Source: Actinomycetota bacterium
GTDB lineage: Bacteria; Actinomycetota; Actinomycetes; S36-B12
Length of the DNA stretch: 58,981 bases
Reading direction: 5' to 3'
Assembly: GCA_005798555.1 (NCBI GenBank)
Contig: SYJA01000036.1
Coordinates: 1 to 58,981, forward strand
The translations under genes and the position numbers were made by a program. The notes beneath the pieces were generated by a model. That model searched no databases. It saw nothing but the letters and a program-made list of their open reading frames with translations, and was not told where the DNA came from. This document shows positions 34,061-42,534 of this stretch, in pieces. Numbering within the stretch: position 1 is the first letter of the stretch; every line of letters begins with the position of its first letter.

Positions 34061-34996
34061 GTGCGGTCGCCGGAGTCGTTGTACACCATTCACCAAGATC
34101 CAGCCGCCGTGGATCGACCGGTGCTTGTCTACGCTTTCTCCGGGTTTGTCGACGCCGGTGGCGGGGTTCGCCTCGCTGCTGCGCATATCTTGGAAACGTG
34201 TGAGCATACGTTGATCGCATCATTCGATATTGACGAGATTCTTGACTACCGTGCTCGTCGCCCTCGCATGTCTTATGTGGTCGATCACTTTGCCTCCGTA
34301 GAAATACCGCAGGTTACCTTGCATGAAGTCATCGATGCGAATGGTGAGTCCTTTCTCCTACTGGTTGGCCCCGAGCCCGATTACCAGTGGCAACGATTCA
34401 TCGCGGCGATTGAGGGTTTGGTGCGACGCTTTGAGGTTCGACTCGCGGTCGGTCTCTCCGCGATCCCATGGCCAATTCCACACACGCGACCACTAGCGGT
34501 GACAGTGCACGGCAATGAGTCGGCGCTCCTAAGCCCTTACGCATCTGTCCTTGGTGAGATTGAGGTCCCGGGTCACCTCGGTGCAATGCTGGAACTGCAC
34601 CTTGGCGAGCAGGGGATCGCCTCGATGGGGATAACGGCGCAAGTACCCCATTACCTTGTGCAGTTTGAATTTCCGCGGGCGGCTCAAACCCTGCTCAATG
34701 GAGTGGCTGCGCTTGCGGGCCTAGTTCTAACAACCTCGGATCTCCAGCCGGCAGCTGTGCGCGCTGAGCGTGAGGTCGCGGAGCAACTTGACGGCAATGA
34801 TGAGTTCGCGACAGTCGTCGCGGCTTTGGAGCAGCAGTACGACCAATTGAATGCTCTGCAGCAGGGCGCAACCGGCGGTATTTCCGATCTCACTCCGGCG
34901 GGCGGAGTCCCGACCGGCGATGAGATTGCGGCTCAGGTCGAAGAGTTCCTGCAGAGTCTGGCCGAAGGTGACGAGCCAAAAGATCCAGACAACTAG
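34061..34996 (+). CDS. PAC2 family protein
   Basis: 311 residues. The PAC2 (proteasome assembly chaperone 2) fold is recognisable from LVYAFSGFVDAGGGVRLAAAHIL, DYRARRPRMSYVVDHF and LLLVGPEPDYQWQRFI, with VPHYLVQFEFPRAAQTLL later. Actinobacterial members are common and of unresolved function. GTG 34061 has GGGAGG at 34049-34054, spacing 6, preferred over TTG 34055. It stops 6 nt before the convergent peptidase gene, with no terminator visible in between. Confidence 0.85.
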   Translation: MRSPESLYTIHQDPAAVDRPVLVYAFSGFVDAGGGVRLAAAHILETCEHTLIASFDIDEILDYRARRPRMSYVVDHFASVEIPQVTLHEVIDANGESFLLLVGPEPDYQWQRFIAAIEGLVRRFEVRLAVGLSAIPWPIPHTRPLAVTVHGNESALLSPYASVLGEIEVPGHLGAMLELHLGEQGIASMGITAQVPHYLVQFEFPRAAQTLLNGVAALAGLVLTTSDLQPAAVRAEREVAEQLDGNDEFATVVAALEQQYDQLNALQQGATGGISDLTPAGGVPTGDEIAAQVEEFLQSLAEGDEPKDPDN

Positions 34997-35002
34997 TCCA
35001 AA

Positions 35003-36499
35003 CTATTTGCAGATCTTGCCGCTGGTTGGTGCCACCCCGGTTATAAAGAAGTTGTCAATCAGCCGATCAATGCATGTTGAACCGGCACCGAATGCAGTGT
35101 GGCCATCGCCGACGTAAGTTATCAGTGAGCTTGTCGGCAGCTGCTCATGCAGGGCCAATGCCCAAGAGTACGGAGTCGCCGGGTCGTATGTTGTTCCGAC
35201 AACCAAGATCGGCGCGGTAGTTTTTGAGGTGACCGGCACCGGTTTACCGACTAAATGATCAAACCAGTACGTACAGGGCGCATTTCCCCAAGCGATCGCC
35301 CGCGCCATTTCCGGAACAGCGGCATTCTTTGACCATGACTGCGCCGCGGCGGCCAGGCCAGTGCGGCCCGGTGTTGCGGGTACGTCTAGGCAGGAGATCG
35401 CGTAGAAAGCGGAGTTTTGATTACTGCCGTATCGGTTCTTGCCGATTCGGTCGGTGGCCTGATCGGCCAGCCATTGGAGGTATTCGCCGCTGCCGCGCTC
35501 GGCTTGGCGCAGTGCCGAGCGCAAGGTGCTCCAGAACTGGGGGGTGTACATACTCCAAAATAATGCGGTCACCGCCTGGGCCTGGTTTAAAGGTTCGTAA
35601 CCATCGGTTGGCAGCGGGCTTTGCTCCAAGGTGGCGAGGAGACTATTGATACCGGTGAGCACATCTTGTTTTGTGCCGGAGTATGGGCAGTTGCTGCGTT
35701 TGGCGCAGTCCGCGGCAAAGCGCATAAGGGCGCCCTGGAAGCCGGCAGATTGCCCCTTTGAGATCGCCATGGCGTCCAAGCTTGGGTCGACCGCACCATC
35801 GAGCACCATCAGGCCAACTTGCGCCGGGAACTCCTGGGCGTATAAGGCACCCAAGACGGTGCCATAGGAAAATCCCAACAGATTCAGTTTCTCATCGCCA
35901 AGTGCAGCCCGCATGATGTCAAGATCTCGGATGGTGTTTGCTGTCGAAACATATGGAGCAATTTGCGGCGAGTAGCGCAGGCACCCCGAACTGATCGCAC
36001 CGGCCAACTTCAGCAGTGCGTTCTGCTCGGCTAGGGAATCAGGTGTTGGGTCTGACAAAAGCCATCGGGTAGTTTGTGCACCTGTCATGCAGGTTACCGG
36101 TGCCGAATCTGCGACACCGCGTGGATCGAAACCGACGATGTCGAATTGGCCTCGGACCTGCGGTGCGACGATGTTCGCAACCGACGTCGCGAAATCGGTA
36201 CCGGCACCACCTGGCCCACCAGGGTTCACCACGAGTGAGCCTTTGAAATTAGTGCCAGAGTGCGGTACCCGGGCGAGGGCAATTTGGATGTCGCCGGCGG
36301 CTAGATCACCGTAATCCTTGGGCACGGTCAACTTGGCACACTGCCGGCCGCCGGCACATTCGGTCCAGCTAAGGCGCTGCTGGGTGTACTTGGAGAGCTC
36401 GGCAGCGGCGGCCGTGGGCAGCGCGAGGGCGAGCAGGGCCGCACCGGTCGCCAGCAGCACCGCCTGGGCAATGGGCCGGCGCCAATTCGGGGGTATCAC
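35003..36499 (-). CDS. Secreted TAP-type alpha/beta hydrolase peptidase
   Basis: 498 residues. A signal peptide (NWRRPIAQAVLL hydrophobic core, cleavage near PTAAAA) precedes an alpha/beta hydrolase of the tripeptidyl-aminopeptidase group. Oxyanion segment VVNPGGPGGAGTDF, nucleophile NLLGFSYGTVLG, the Asp in VVGTTYDPATPY and the His in GDGHTAFGAGS are all present, with the C-terminal TAP domain. Several Cys pairs fit an extracytoplasmic protein. Similar secreted or membrane-linked proteases occur in mycobacteria (CaeA-like). GTG 36499 has TACGGT 6 nt upstream; GTG 36517 is the alternative. Divergent from the ole operon. Confidence 0.87.
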   Translation of the reverse strand: MIPPNWRRPIAQAVLLATGAALLALALPTAAAAELSKYTQQRLSWTECAGGRQCAKLTVPKDYGDLAAGDIQIALARVPHSGTNFKGSLVVNPGGPGGAGTDFATSVANIVAPQVRGQFDIVGFDPRGVADSAPVTCMTGAQTTRWLLSDPTPDSLAEQNALLKLAGAISSGCLRYSPQIAPYVSTANTIRDLDIMRAALGDEKLNLLGFSYGTVLGALYAQEFPAQVGLMVLDGAVDPSLDAMAISKGQSAGFQGALMRFAADCAKRSNCPYSGTKQDVLTGINSLLATLEQSPLPTDGYEPLNQAQAVTALFWSMYTPQFWSTLRSALRQAERGSGEYLQWLADQATDRIGKNRYGSNQNSAFYAISCLDVPATPGRTGLAAAAQSWSKNAAVPEMARAIAWGNAPCTYWFDHLVGKPVPVTSKTTAPILVVGTTYDPATPYSWALALHEQLPTSSLITYVGDGHTAFGAGSTCIDRLIDNFFITGVAPTSGKICK

Positions 36500-36505
36500 A
36501 TAGGC

Positions 36506-36511
36506 ACCGTA
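36506..36511 (-). promoter_or_regulatory. -10 element, leaderless TAP peptidase gene
   Basis: TACGGT on the minus strand, 6 nt before GTG 36499; this is what favours that start. Confidence 0.45.
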
Positions 36512-36614
36512 CGTCACGGTGTGCCTGTTGGCGTAAATTTGGTCCCCGGTCGCTTGACCGTGGCGGGCATGGCAGGCTATGGGGGCTTGACAGTCGTTCT
36601 TGGAAGGGAAGTTA

Positions 36615-37637
36615 ATGGCCGGCAACGCCACATTTCGCTACGCCAATACGGCAATTTTGGCGGTAGCTGTTGCCGACGCACCAATTGTTGTCACCTCTGC
36701 CGAGATTGACAATCAACTCCTCGACACCTACGCCCGGGTTGGTCTTAAGCCGGGAATGCTCGAGAGGCTGGCGGGGATCTCCGAGCGGCGCTGGTGGCCG
36801 GCTGATGTCACCTTTGCCGACGCTGCGGCGATGGCCGGTGCGAAGGCGCTGGCCGATGCTGGAGTCGATCCAAACCAGGTTGGCCTCCTTATTGACACCT
36901 CGGTTTGCCGTGATGCGCTGGAGCCAAGTGCCGCGGTCGATGTTCATGCGCAATTGGGTCTGAGTTCATCCTGCTTGAATTTTGACCTGTCCAATGCCTG
37001 CCTCGGCTTTATCAACGGCATGCAATTAGCGGCGATGTTCTTGGACTCAGGGCAAATTGACTATGCGCTGATCGTTGATGGCGAAGGCAGCAGGCGACCA
37101 CAGGAGTCAACGATCACCCGACTGCAGCAGGCAGGAACCACCAAGGACGACGTCCTGGCGAACTTCGCGACACTTACCCTTGGCTCTGGCGGGGCGGCCA
37201 TGGTTCTGGGCCGAGCAAGTGAGCATCCGGAAGGACACCGGTTTGTCGGCGGGGTTTCTCGGGCGGCAACCGAGCACAAAAAACTCTGCGTTGGCGATAT
37301 CAATGGGATGACCACCGATGCCCGCGGCCTGCTCGAGGCGGGTGTTGCGCTAGCCCGGGACGCGTGGGCGGAGGCGACCGAGGTCTTCGAGTGGCAAGAT
37401 CTTGATTGCTACATCATCCATCAAGTCTCCCAGGTTCATACCGCGTCGATCGTCGATGCCCTTGGCATTGACAAAACCAAAGTCCCGGTCACTTTCACCA
37501 CCCGTGGCAATGTTGGACCGGCGTCTGTCCCATTTACTCTTGCCCATTTTGCGGCTGACCTTGTTTCCGGACAACGCGTGGCCTGCATGGGCATCGGCTC
37601 GGGTTTGAACGCGGCAGTAATTGAAATCACTTGGTGA
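36615..37637 (+). CDS. oleA: OleA, acyl-CoA head-to-head condensing enzyme
   Basis: 340 residues, thiolase superfamily (KAS III fold). The nucleophile is C129 (LSNACLGF), the catalytic pair H269 (YIIHQVS) and N299 (RGNVGP), and E103 (RDALEPSAA) matches the glutamate special to OleA that promotes non-decarboxylative condensation. It joins two fatty acyl-CoAs into a 2-alkyl-3-ketoacid, the first step of long-chain olefin synthesis. AAGGGA lies before ATG 36615. The stop overlaps oleBC by 4 nt. Identity rests on the Glu and on the downstream oleBC-oleD context; FabH alone would not sit there. Confidence 0.9.
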   Translation: MAGNATFRYANTAILAVAVADAPIVVTSAEIDNQLLDTYARVGLKPGMLERLAGISERRWWPADVTFADAAAMAGAKALADAGVDPNQVGLLIDTSVCRDALEPSAAVDVHAQLGLSSSCLNFDLSNACLGFINGMQLAAMFLDSGQIDYALIVDGEGSRRPQESTITRLQQAGTTKDDVLANFATLTLGSGGAAMVLGRASEHPEGHRFVGGVSRAATEHKKLCVGDINGMTTDARGLLEAGVALARDAWAEATEVFEWQDLDCYIIHQVSQVHTASIVDALGIDKTKVPVTFTTRGNVGPASVPFTLAHFAADLVSGQRVACMGIGSGLNAAVIEITW

Positions 37638-40174
37638 ACCAAGGCGAGTCGGCATCCTTGCCGCCGGCCGGTCTGCTTGACCTAGACCCCAGTTGGTCGC
37701 GCCTAGTGGTGGCCTTGGACCACCTGGGGAGAAGTTGCACCTGGCACCTCCTTGATTCATTTGCCAACCGGCCCGATGCCACTGCTCGCCTGACCTTGCT
37801 TTGTGTCCATGGCAATCCGACCTGGTCGTACCTGTGGCGGCACCTGGTTCGAATGGCCCCGGCTGATGTGCGGGTGATCGCAGTTGACAATCTTGAGATG
37901 GGTTTCTCCGAGCGCACTGGCACCCACCGCCGGCTGGCAAGCCGCGTGGGGGACCTGAGCGGGCTCACCGAGCAACTTGGTATTACCGGGCCGGTGGTGA
38001 CGGTTGCCCATGACTGGGGTGGTCCGATTTCCCTAGGCTGGGCCCTAGACCACCTGCCCCAGCTCGTCGGTGTGGTTCTTCTGAACACCGCGGTGCATCA
38101 ACCAGCCGGCGCCCGCGCGCCGGCGCTGATTCGGCTGGCGCGCACCGGCCCGTTGCTGGCAGTTAATACGGTACGTACGACCGCTTTTTTGCGCGGGACT
38201 ACGGCACTTAGTGGCTCGAAAATGACCAAGGAAACAGCCAGGGCCTTTCGGGCGCCGTACCAAACTCCCGGCCGGCGAGTGGCTATCGGTGAATTCGTCG
38301 CCGATATTCCCCTCGAACCCGACCATCCAAGTGCCGATGCGCTCAATTCGATAGCCAATGGTCTTGCCAAGCTCGGGCCGGTGCCCATGTTGTTGCTCTG
38401 GGGGCCGGGGGATCCGGTATTTAGCGATCTTTATCTAGGTGATCTCATGATGCGGGCGCCGCATGCCGATGTTCATCGCTACGAAGGTGCTCGACATCTG
38501 GTAAGTGAAGATGATGATCGAGTGGTGCCGGATCTACTGCGTTGGGTTTCGGAACTTTCTACGGTGGCGCTCAATGACTCGCAGCCGTTGGCGGCAGCCC
38601 CTGCCGACCCGGTGCTCGGCACCAGACTTTGGGATGGCCTACACGATGCGGCGACGCAAGGGCCAACCAACACGGCGATTGTCGAAATGTCAGGTGCCGG
38701 TCGACGCGTCACCTGGCGCCAGCTCGCCGATAAAGTCGATGAATTGGCCGGCGGCCTGCACGCGCGCGGCATTTACCCCGGCGACCGGGTGGCCCTGCTC
38801 ATCCCACCCGGCGCCGATTTAATCGCGGTCGTCTACGCCTGCTGGCGCATTGGTGCCGGCGTTGTCATCGCAGATTCCGGATTAGGAGTCAGCGGGATGC
38901 GCCGGGCCATTCGGGGCGCCGCACCAGATCACGTCATCGGGATATCGCGCGGGCTGGCACTGGCACGAACCTTGCGCATCCCGGGCCTACGACTTTCGGT
39001 CAAGGAGCTGGCTGCGATCGCGCGACCGGGTGCACCGATGCCACCGGAGCCAGCATCGTCTGCCACCGCCGTCATCGTATTTACCTCCGGGGCCACGGGT
39101 CCGGCCAAAGGGGTTGTCTACCAGCAAGCGCAGGTCGCGGGTACCCGCGATGTCCTACAACGGCATTACGCAATGACATCAAGTGATGCGATAGTCGCTG
39201 CGTTTGCGCCTTGGGCGGTCTTCGGCCCAACCCTTGGGGTGGCGTCGGTGATCCCCGATATGGATGTCACCAAGCCGCGGACCTTGCAAGCCGTAGCACT
39301 CGCCGAGGCGACCGCGGCGGTCGGCGGCACGTTGCTGTGGGCCTCCCCGGCAGCATTAACCAATGTGATCCAAACCGCTAGCGAGCTGTCGACAGCGCAA
39401 CGGCAGAGTTTTAAGTCCCTGCGACTGGTGCTGGCGGCCGGTGCCCCGGTGCCATTGCAATTACTTGAAGAAGTTCAGGAGTTGGTGCCAGCTGCCGAAA
39501 TCCGAACTCCATACGGTATGACCGAGGTACTGCCGGTCAGTGAATCAGCACTGCCGCAGATTAGGGCAGCCGCTGGCGGCAATGGCGTGTTGGTGGGTCA
39601 TCCAGTCAGCGGTGTCAAGATTGCGATAAGCGCACTCGATGAGCAAGGCCGGCCGGCTGGCCCACTGAGCACCGACGTTGAAGTCACCGGCGAGATCTGT
39701 GTGCAAGCAGCGCATATGCGTGATCGGTATGACCGGTTGTGGGCTACTACCGCGATGGCAGCCCGTGACACTGGCTGGCACCGCACCGGGGACATCGGCC
39801 ATCTTGATGCCAGCGGCCGCTTGTGGGTTGAGGGGCGGCTCGCGCATCTGATTGTCACGGCTTCTGGCCCTGTTACCCCAGTTGGTGTGGAACAGCAGGT
39901 TCAGCAATTGCCCTTCGTGCGGTTGGCGGCGGCGGTTGGCATTGGCCCGATCGGCAACCAGCAGGTCATCGTGATCGTCACCACCTGTGACCAAATTGCC
40001 ATGGGGTTACTTGATGTGGACCGAACGCAGCTCGTGCGTGCGCAAGTCCGGGGCATTGAGATCGCAGCGGTCCTTGTGCGCGATGAGCTACCTGTTGACA
40101 TCCGTCACAATTCAAAAATCGATCGAACGGCCCTTAGCAAGTGGGCTGATGAGATCTTGGCCGGCCACCGCTGA
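37634..40174 (+). CDS. oleBC: OleBC fusion: beta-lactone decarboxylase plus beta-lactone synthetase
   Basis: 846 residues from GTG 37634 (GTGA overlap with oleA). Domain 1 (about 1-305) is OleB, an alpha/beta hydrolase of haloalkane-dehalogenase type: oxyanion HGNPTWSY, nucleophile D127 in AHDWGGP, His288 in GARHLVSED. Domain 2 (about 325-846) is OleC of the AMP-forming ligase family: TSGATGPAKG (484-493), TPYGMTE (625-631), HRTGD (716-720), and the C-terminal lysine K828. OleC closes the 3-hydroxy acid to a beta-lactone, OleB removes CO2 to give the cis-olefin. The fusion is the known actinobacterial form; in most proteobacteria they are separate. Confidence 0.9.
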   Translation: MNQGESASLPPAGLLDLDPSWSRLVVALDHLGRSCTWHLLDSFANRPDATARLTLLCVHGNPTWSYLWRHLVRMAPADVRVIAVDNLEMGFSERTGTHRRLASRVGDLSGLTEQLGITGPVVTVAHDWGGPISLGWALDHLPQLVGVVLLNTAVHQPAGARAPALIRLARTGPLLAVNTVRTTAFLRGTTALSGSKMTKETARAFRAPYQTPGRRVAIGEFVADIPLEPDHPSADALNSIANGLAKLGPVPMLLLWGPGDPVFSDLYLGDLMMRAPHADVHRYEGARHLVSEDDDRVVPDLLRWVSELSTVALNDSQPLAAAPADPVLGTRLWDGLHDAATQGPTNTAIVEMSGAGRRVTWRQLADKVDELAGGLHARGIYPGDRVALLIPPGADLIAVVYACWRIGAGVVIADSGLGVSGMRRAIRGAAPDHVIGISRGLALARTLRIPGLRLSVKELAAIARPGAPMPPEPASSATAVIVFTSGATGPAKGVVYQQAQVAGTRDVLQRHYAMTSSDAIVAAFAPWAVFGPTLGVASVIPDMDVTKPRTLQAVALAEATAAVGGTLLWASPAALTNVIQTASELSTAQRQSFKSLRLVLAAGAPVPLQLLEEVQELVPAAEIRTPYGMTEVLPVSESALPQIRAAAGGNGVLVGHPVSGVKIAISALDEQGRPAGPLSTDVEVTGEICVQAAHMRDRYDRLWATTAMAARDTGWHRTGDIGHLDASGRLWVEGRLAHLIVTASGPVTPVGVEQQVQQLPFVRLAAAVGIGPIGNQQVIVIVTTCDQIAMGLLDVDRTQLVRAQVRGIEIAAVLVRDELPVDIRHNSKIDRTALSKWADEILAGHR

Positions 40175-41142
40175 TGCGAGTACTCGTTACCGGTGCTAGC
40201 GGGTTACTAGGTGCTGTGACCGCCAAGGCGATCGCGGGCAGAGGCCACGAAATCGTGGTGTTTCAGCGTCGGCCAAGCGGCCTGCCATTTGATGAAGTCC
40301 GAGGAGACCTACTAGACGATGAGGCGCTCGTGCGTGCACTTGTCGGCGTCGATGGGGTGGTGCACCTGGCCGCCAAAGTGTCGATCACCGGATCGCGGTC
40401 GGAGTTCGAGTCGGTAAATGTGGAAGGCACCCGTCAATTGCTTCGCCTCGCGAAAGCGGCGGGTGTCCGCAATTTCGTCTACGTTTCGTCGCCATCGGTT
40501 GCCCATGACGGGATGCCGATCATCGGATCTGGTGCGTTGCCGGCTAACCCGCAGACGGCAAGGGGCTGGTATTCCGTCACGAAAGCCCAGGCCGAGATCC
40601 GCGCGCTGGCGGCAGACGAGCCTGATTTCGCCGTGGTCGCAATTCGTCCGCATCTGGTCTGGGGGCCAGGTGATGAGCAGCTCATTGGCCGCATCATTGC
40701 ACGAGCGCGCGCCGGGCGATTGTTTTTGATCGACCATGGTGTTGCGCTCATTGATACCACTTATGTCGAAAATGCGGCATCGGCGCTAGCCGCCGCCATC
40801 GAGCAGGTGGCCGAGCCTGAGGTGCACGGCCGGGCGTTCGTGGTGACAAATGGCGAACCCAGAACCGTTGCGGAGATACTAACGCAGATAACCCGGGCGG
40901 CCGGGTTGCCAGCCCCGACCCGAAGTGTGCCATTCGGTGCGGCATATCGGGCAGGGCAACTGGCCGAACTGGCCTGGGGCAGCCGGGGCGCCGAACCACC
41001 TCTTACCCGGTTCCTAGTCGAGCAATTGGCCACCGCCCACTGGTTTGATCAGCGCCCAACGCGCGCGGCACTGGCCTGGACACCGCAAGTGCGCCTGGCA
41101 ACCGGTTTCGAGCTCCTGACGAACTGGTATCAGCAGCGTTGA
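40174..41142 (+). CDS. oleD: OleD, NADPH-dependent 2-alkyl-3-ketoacid reductase
   Basis: 322 residues, extended short-chain dehydrogenase. The cofactor motif TGASGLLG (6-13), the S105/S106 pair, and the catalytic Y133-x3-K137 (GWYSVTK) are present. It reduces the OleA product to the 2-alkyl-3-hydroxy acid used by OleC. The one-base overlap with oleBC (TGATG) and the terminator 48 nt after the stop define a three-gene operon. Confidence 0.88.
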   Translation: MRVLVTGASGLLGAVTAKAIAGRGHEIVVFQRRPSGLPFDEVRGDLLDDEALVRALVGVDGVVHLAAKVSITGSRSEFESVNVEGTRQLLRLAKAAGVRNFVYVSSPSVAHDGMPIIGSGALPANPQTARGWYSVTKAQAEIRALAADEPDFAVVAIRPHLVWGPGDEQLIGRIIARARAGRLFLIDHGVALIDTTYVENAASALAAAIEQVAEPEVHGRAFVVTNGEPRTVAEILTQITRAAGLPAPTRSVPFGAAYRAGQLAELAWGSRGAEPPLTRFLVEQLATAHWFDQRPTRAALAWTPQVRLATGFELLTNWYQQR

Positions 41143-41190
41143 CCACGGCGTGGCGCTGCTACCTCATGGGCGCCGGTACCCGTAACATGA

Positions 41191-41230
41191 GAAAGGCCCC
41201 TCAAAGTATGAGTTTGAGGGGCCTTTCTTT
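41191..41230 (+). terminator. Rho-independent terminator of the ole operon
   Basis: Perfect 15-bp stem (41191-41205 with 41213-41227) and a 7-nt loop, followed by ttt. It can also end the opposing RNA, although the minus strand lacks a T run. Confidence 0.85.
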
Positions 41231-41447
41231 GAAGCCAGTTGCCTTCTGCCCGATTGCTCGGGGCGCCTGCTTCCGTTGCAGTTCCGCCGCGCTCGCTCCC
41301 CGTTTCCGGTTCACCAGTCGATCTTTTCTGACTTCTCACACCGTGTCCTGCAACCAACTCCGCCAGCACGCAGAGTTTCCGGAGGTCAAGCCTTCGGTTC
41401 GGCTGTCATTCTTCGGTCTGACCCTTGCCTTTCGGCTCAGTGGGTAA
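41191..41447 (-). ncRNA. Candidate structured stable RNA (about 255 nt)
   Basis: No plausible protein on either strand, yet dense local structure on the minus-strand transcript: GCC-GAAA-GGC (41427-41436) and CCG-GAAA-CGG (41300-41309) hairpins with GNRA loops, CCCGA/TCGGG around 41249-41262, a CTCTGC/GCGGAG hairpin at 41358-41375, a GTTGCAG/CTGCAAC long-range helix (41275-41281 with 41348-41354), and the 15-bp hairpin at the 3' end. A promoter-like TTGGCT-N16-TACTGT with AT-rich upstream sequence lies at the 5' end. It does not show RNase P, tmRNA or SRP signatures that I recognise; a 6S/Ms1-like RNA is the best comparison, unproven. Ends are estimates. Confidence 0.55.
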
Positions 41448-41453
41448 TGTCTA

Positions 41454-41516
41454 ACAGTACGCAAGTCAACACGCAAGCCAAATTCAAAAATATTTTGAAA
41501 TAATTTCTTTTGAATA
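41454..41516 (-). promoter_or_regulatory. Promoter with AT-rich UP-like element for the candidate RNA
   Basis: On the minus strand: a -35-like TTGGCT (41476-41481), 16-nt spacer, -10-like TACTGT (41454-41459). Directly upstream, 41482-41516 is almost all A/T in an otherwise GC-rich window and includes the palindrome TTCAAAA-ATA-TTTTGAA (41483-41499). Such A/T tracts mark strong stable-RNA promoters. A second -35 candidate, TTGACT, sits at 41464-41469. Confidence 0.45.
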
Positions 41517-41710
41517 CCTCATGTTTAACACTGGCAACGTCAGCACATCAAACCACAGGAAATTGCTGTGAATATGCACGGCAATGCGCACGAGTTGACA
41601 CGCCGGGCACCTCCGTGGTCCACCCGGCAGCAAAACCAAAGCCTCCACACAGCCGGTGCAAAAAACCTATATGCTGCAAGGGATATTGGCAGTTGTCCAA
41701 GGAGGAGATC
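41517..41710 (+). other. Intergenic leader of the SDR gene
   Basis: No gene seen. Contains a TATAT-type -10 candidate near 41669 and ends with AGGAGG just before the SDR start at 41711. The open frame reaching back to 41510 has no family similarity before the ATG. Confidence 0.4.
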
Positions 41711-42460
41711 ATGGGCAAGTTGGACGGCAAAGTGGCGATCGTGACCGGCGGCGCCCAGGGTATGGGGGCGGCCGATTGCGCGATCTTGGCAGCTGAAGGT
41801 GCAAGGGTTGTTGTGTGTGATGTACTTGTTGAGCAAGGTGCGGTTGTTGCCAAACAGGTGGGTGGCGAGTATCGCCACTTGGATGTCACGGACGAGGATA
41901 ACTGGGCAGCGGTGGTGGCCGAGGTGGTGGAAGAACTTGGGCCGGTCGACATCTTGATCAACAACGCGGGCGTTGTTGGCTTCACCCCGGTCGTGGCAAC
42001 TGCTCTTGCGGAGTGGAATCGGGTGATCAGCGTCAACCTCACCGGGGTGTTCCTCGGTATTCGGGCGGTGGCTGGCTCGATGAAGGCGGGTGGTGGCGGG
42101 GTCATCGTGAACATCTCGTCAACCGCCGGCCTGACTGGCTATCCGAATCTGGCGGCTTATGTGGCCAGCAAGTGGGGCGTCCGGGGTCTGACAAAGTCGG
42201 CGGCCCTGGAGCTAGGGCGCGACAATATCCGGGTGGTCTCGGTGCATCCAGGCGGTATCCGCACCCCGATGACGGCCGGCCTGGAGCTCGGCGAGATGTT
42301 CGCCAGCCAGTCCATCCCACGCATCGGCGAGGCCGATGAGGTGGCGAAACTGGTGCTCTATCTGGTGGCTGATGCGACCTACTCAACCGGCACCGAGTTC
42401 GTCATCGACGGTGGCGCGACCGTCGGTCAGGCGCTGACGGTTGCGGCGGACCCCGAGTAG
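41711..42460 (+). CDS. Short-chain dehydrogenase/reductase (3-alpha/20-beta-hydroxysteroid dehydrogenase-like)
   Basis: 249 residues. Classical SDR: GGAQGMG cofactor loop, DILINNAGVVG, catalytic Ser in VNISSTAGLTG, catalytic Tyr and Lys in YVASKWGVRG, and VHPGGIRTPM. Sequence style is that of actinobacterial hydroxysteroid dehydrogenase-like enzymes; the substrate is not known. Shine-Dalgarno AGGAGG at optimal distance. It stands alone between the candidate RNA promoter and the pirin gene. Confidence 0.88.
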   Translation: MGKLDGKVAIVTGGAQGMGAADCAILAAEGARVVVCDVLVEQGAVVAKQVGGEYRHLDVTDEDNWAAVVAEVVEELGPVDILINNAGVVGFTPVVATALAEWNRVISVNLTGVFLGIRAVAGSMKAGGGGVIVNISSTAGLTGYPNLAAYVASKWGVRGLTKSAALELGRDNIRVVSVHPGGIRTPMTAGLELGEMFASQSIPRIGEADEVAKLVLYLVADATYSTGTEFVIDGGATVGQALTVAADPE

Positions 42461-42474
42461 TTCGCACCGGTCGC

Positions 42475-42488
42475 GTTGCCCGGGCAAC
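42475..42488. promoter_or_regulatory. Perfect 14-bp palindrome
   Basis: gttgcccgggcaac between the SDR stop and the pirin operator, a possible regulator site or the stem of a weak hairpin; no T run. Confidence 0.3.
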
Positions 42489-42500
42489 CCCTTTGGCATA

Positions 42501-42518
42501 TAGTTGAAATATCAACTA
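42501..42518. promoter_or_regulatory. Palindromic operator upstream of pirin
   Basis: Seven-base perfect arms TAGTTGA and TCAACTA separated by AATA, overlapping where a -10/TSS would lie and 16 nt before the pirin start. The form is that of MarR-family operators. No MarR-type gene is in the window. Confidence 0.6.
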
Positions 42519-42534
42519 ACCGGAGGAGATGCCC

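Noticed and set aside
41139-41503. Two plus-strand frames after oleD
   Set aside because: Both run through the terminator hairpin and the structured RNA region, with no Shine-Dalgarno or recognisable protein features.
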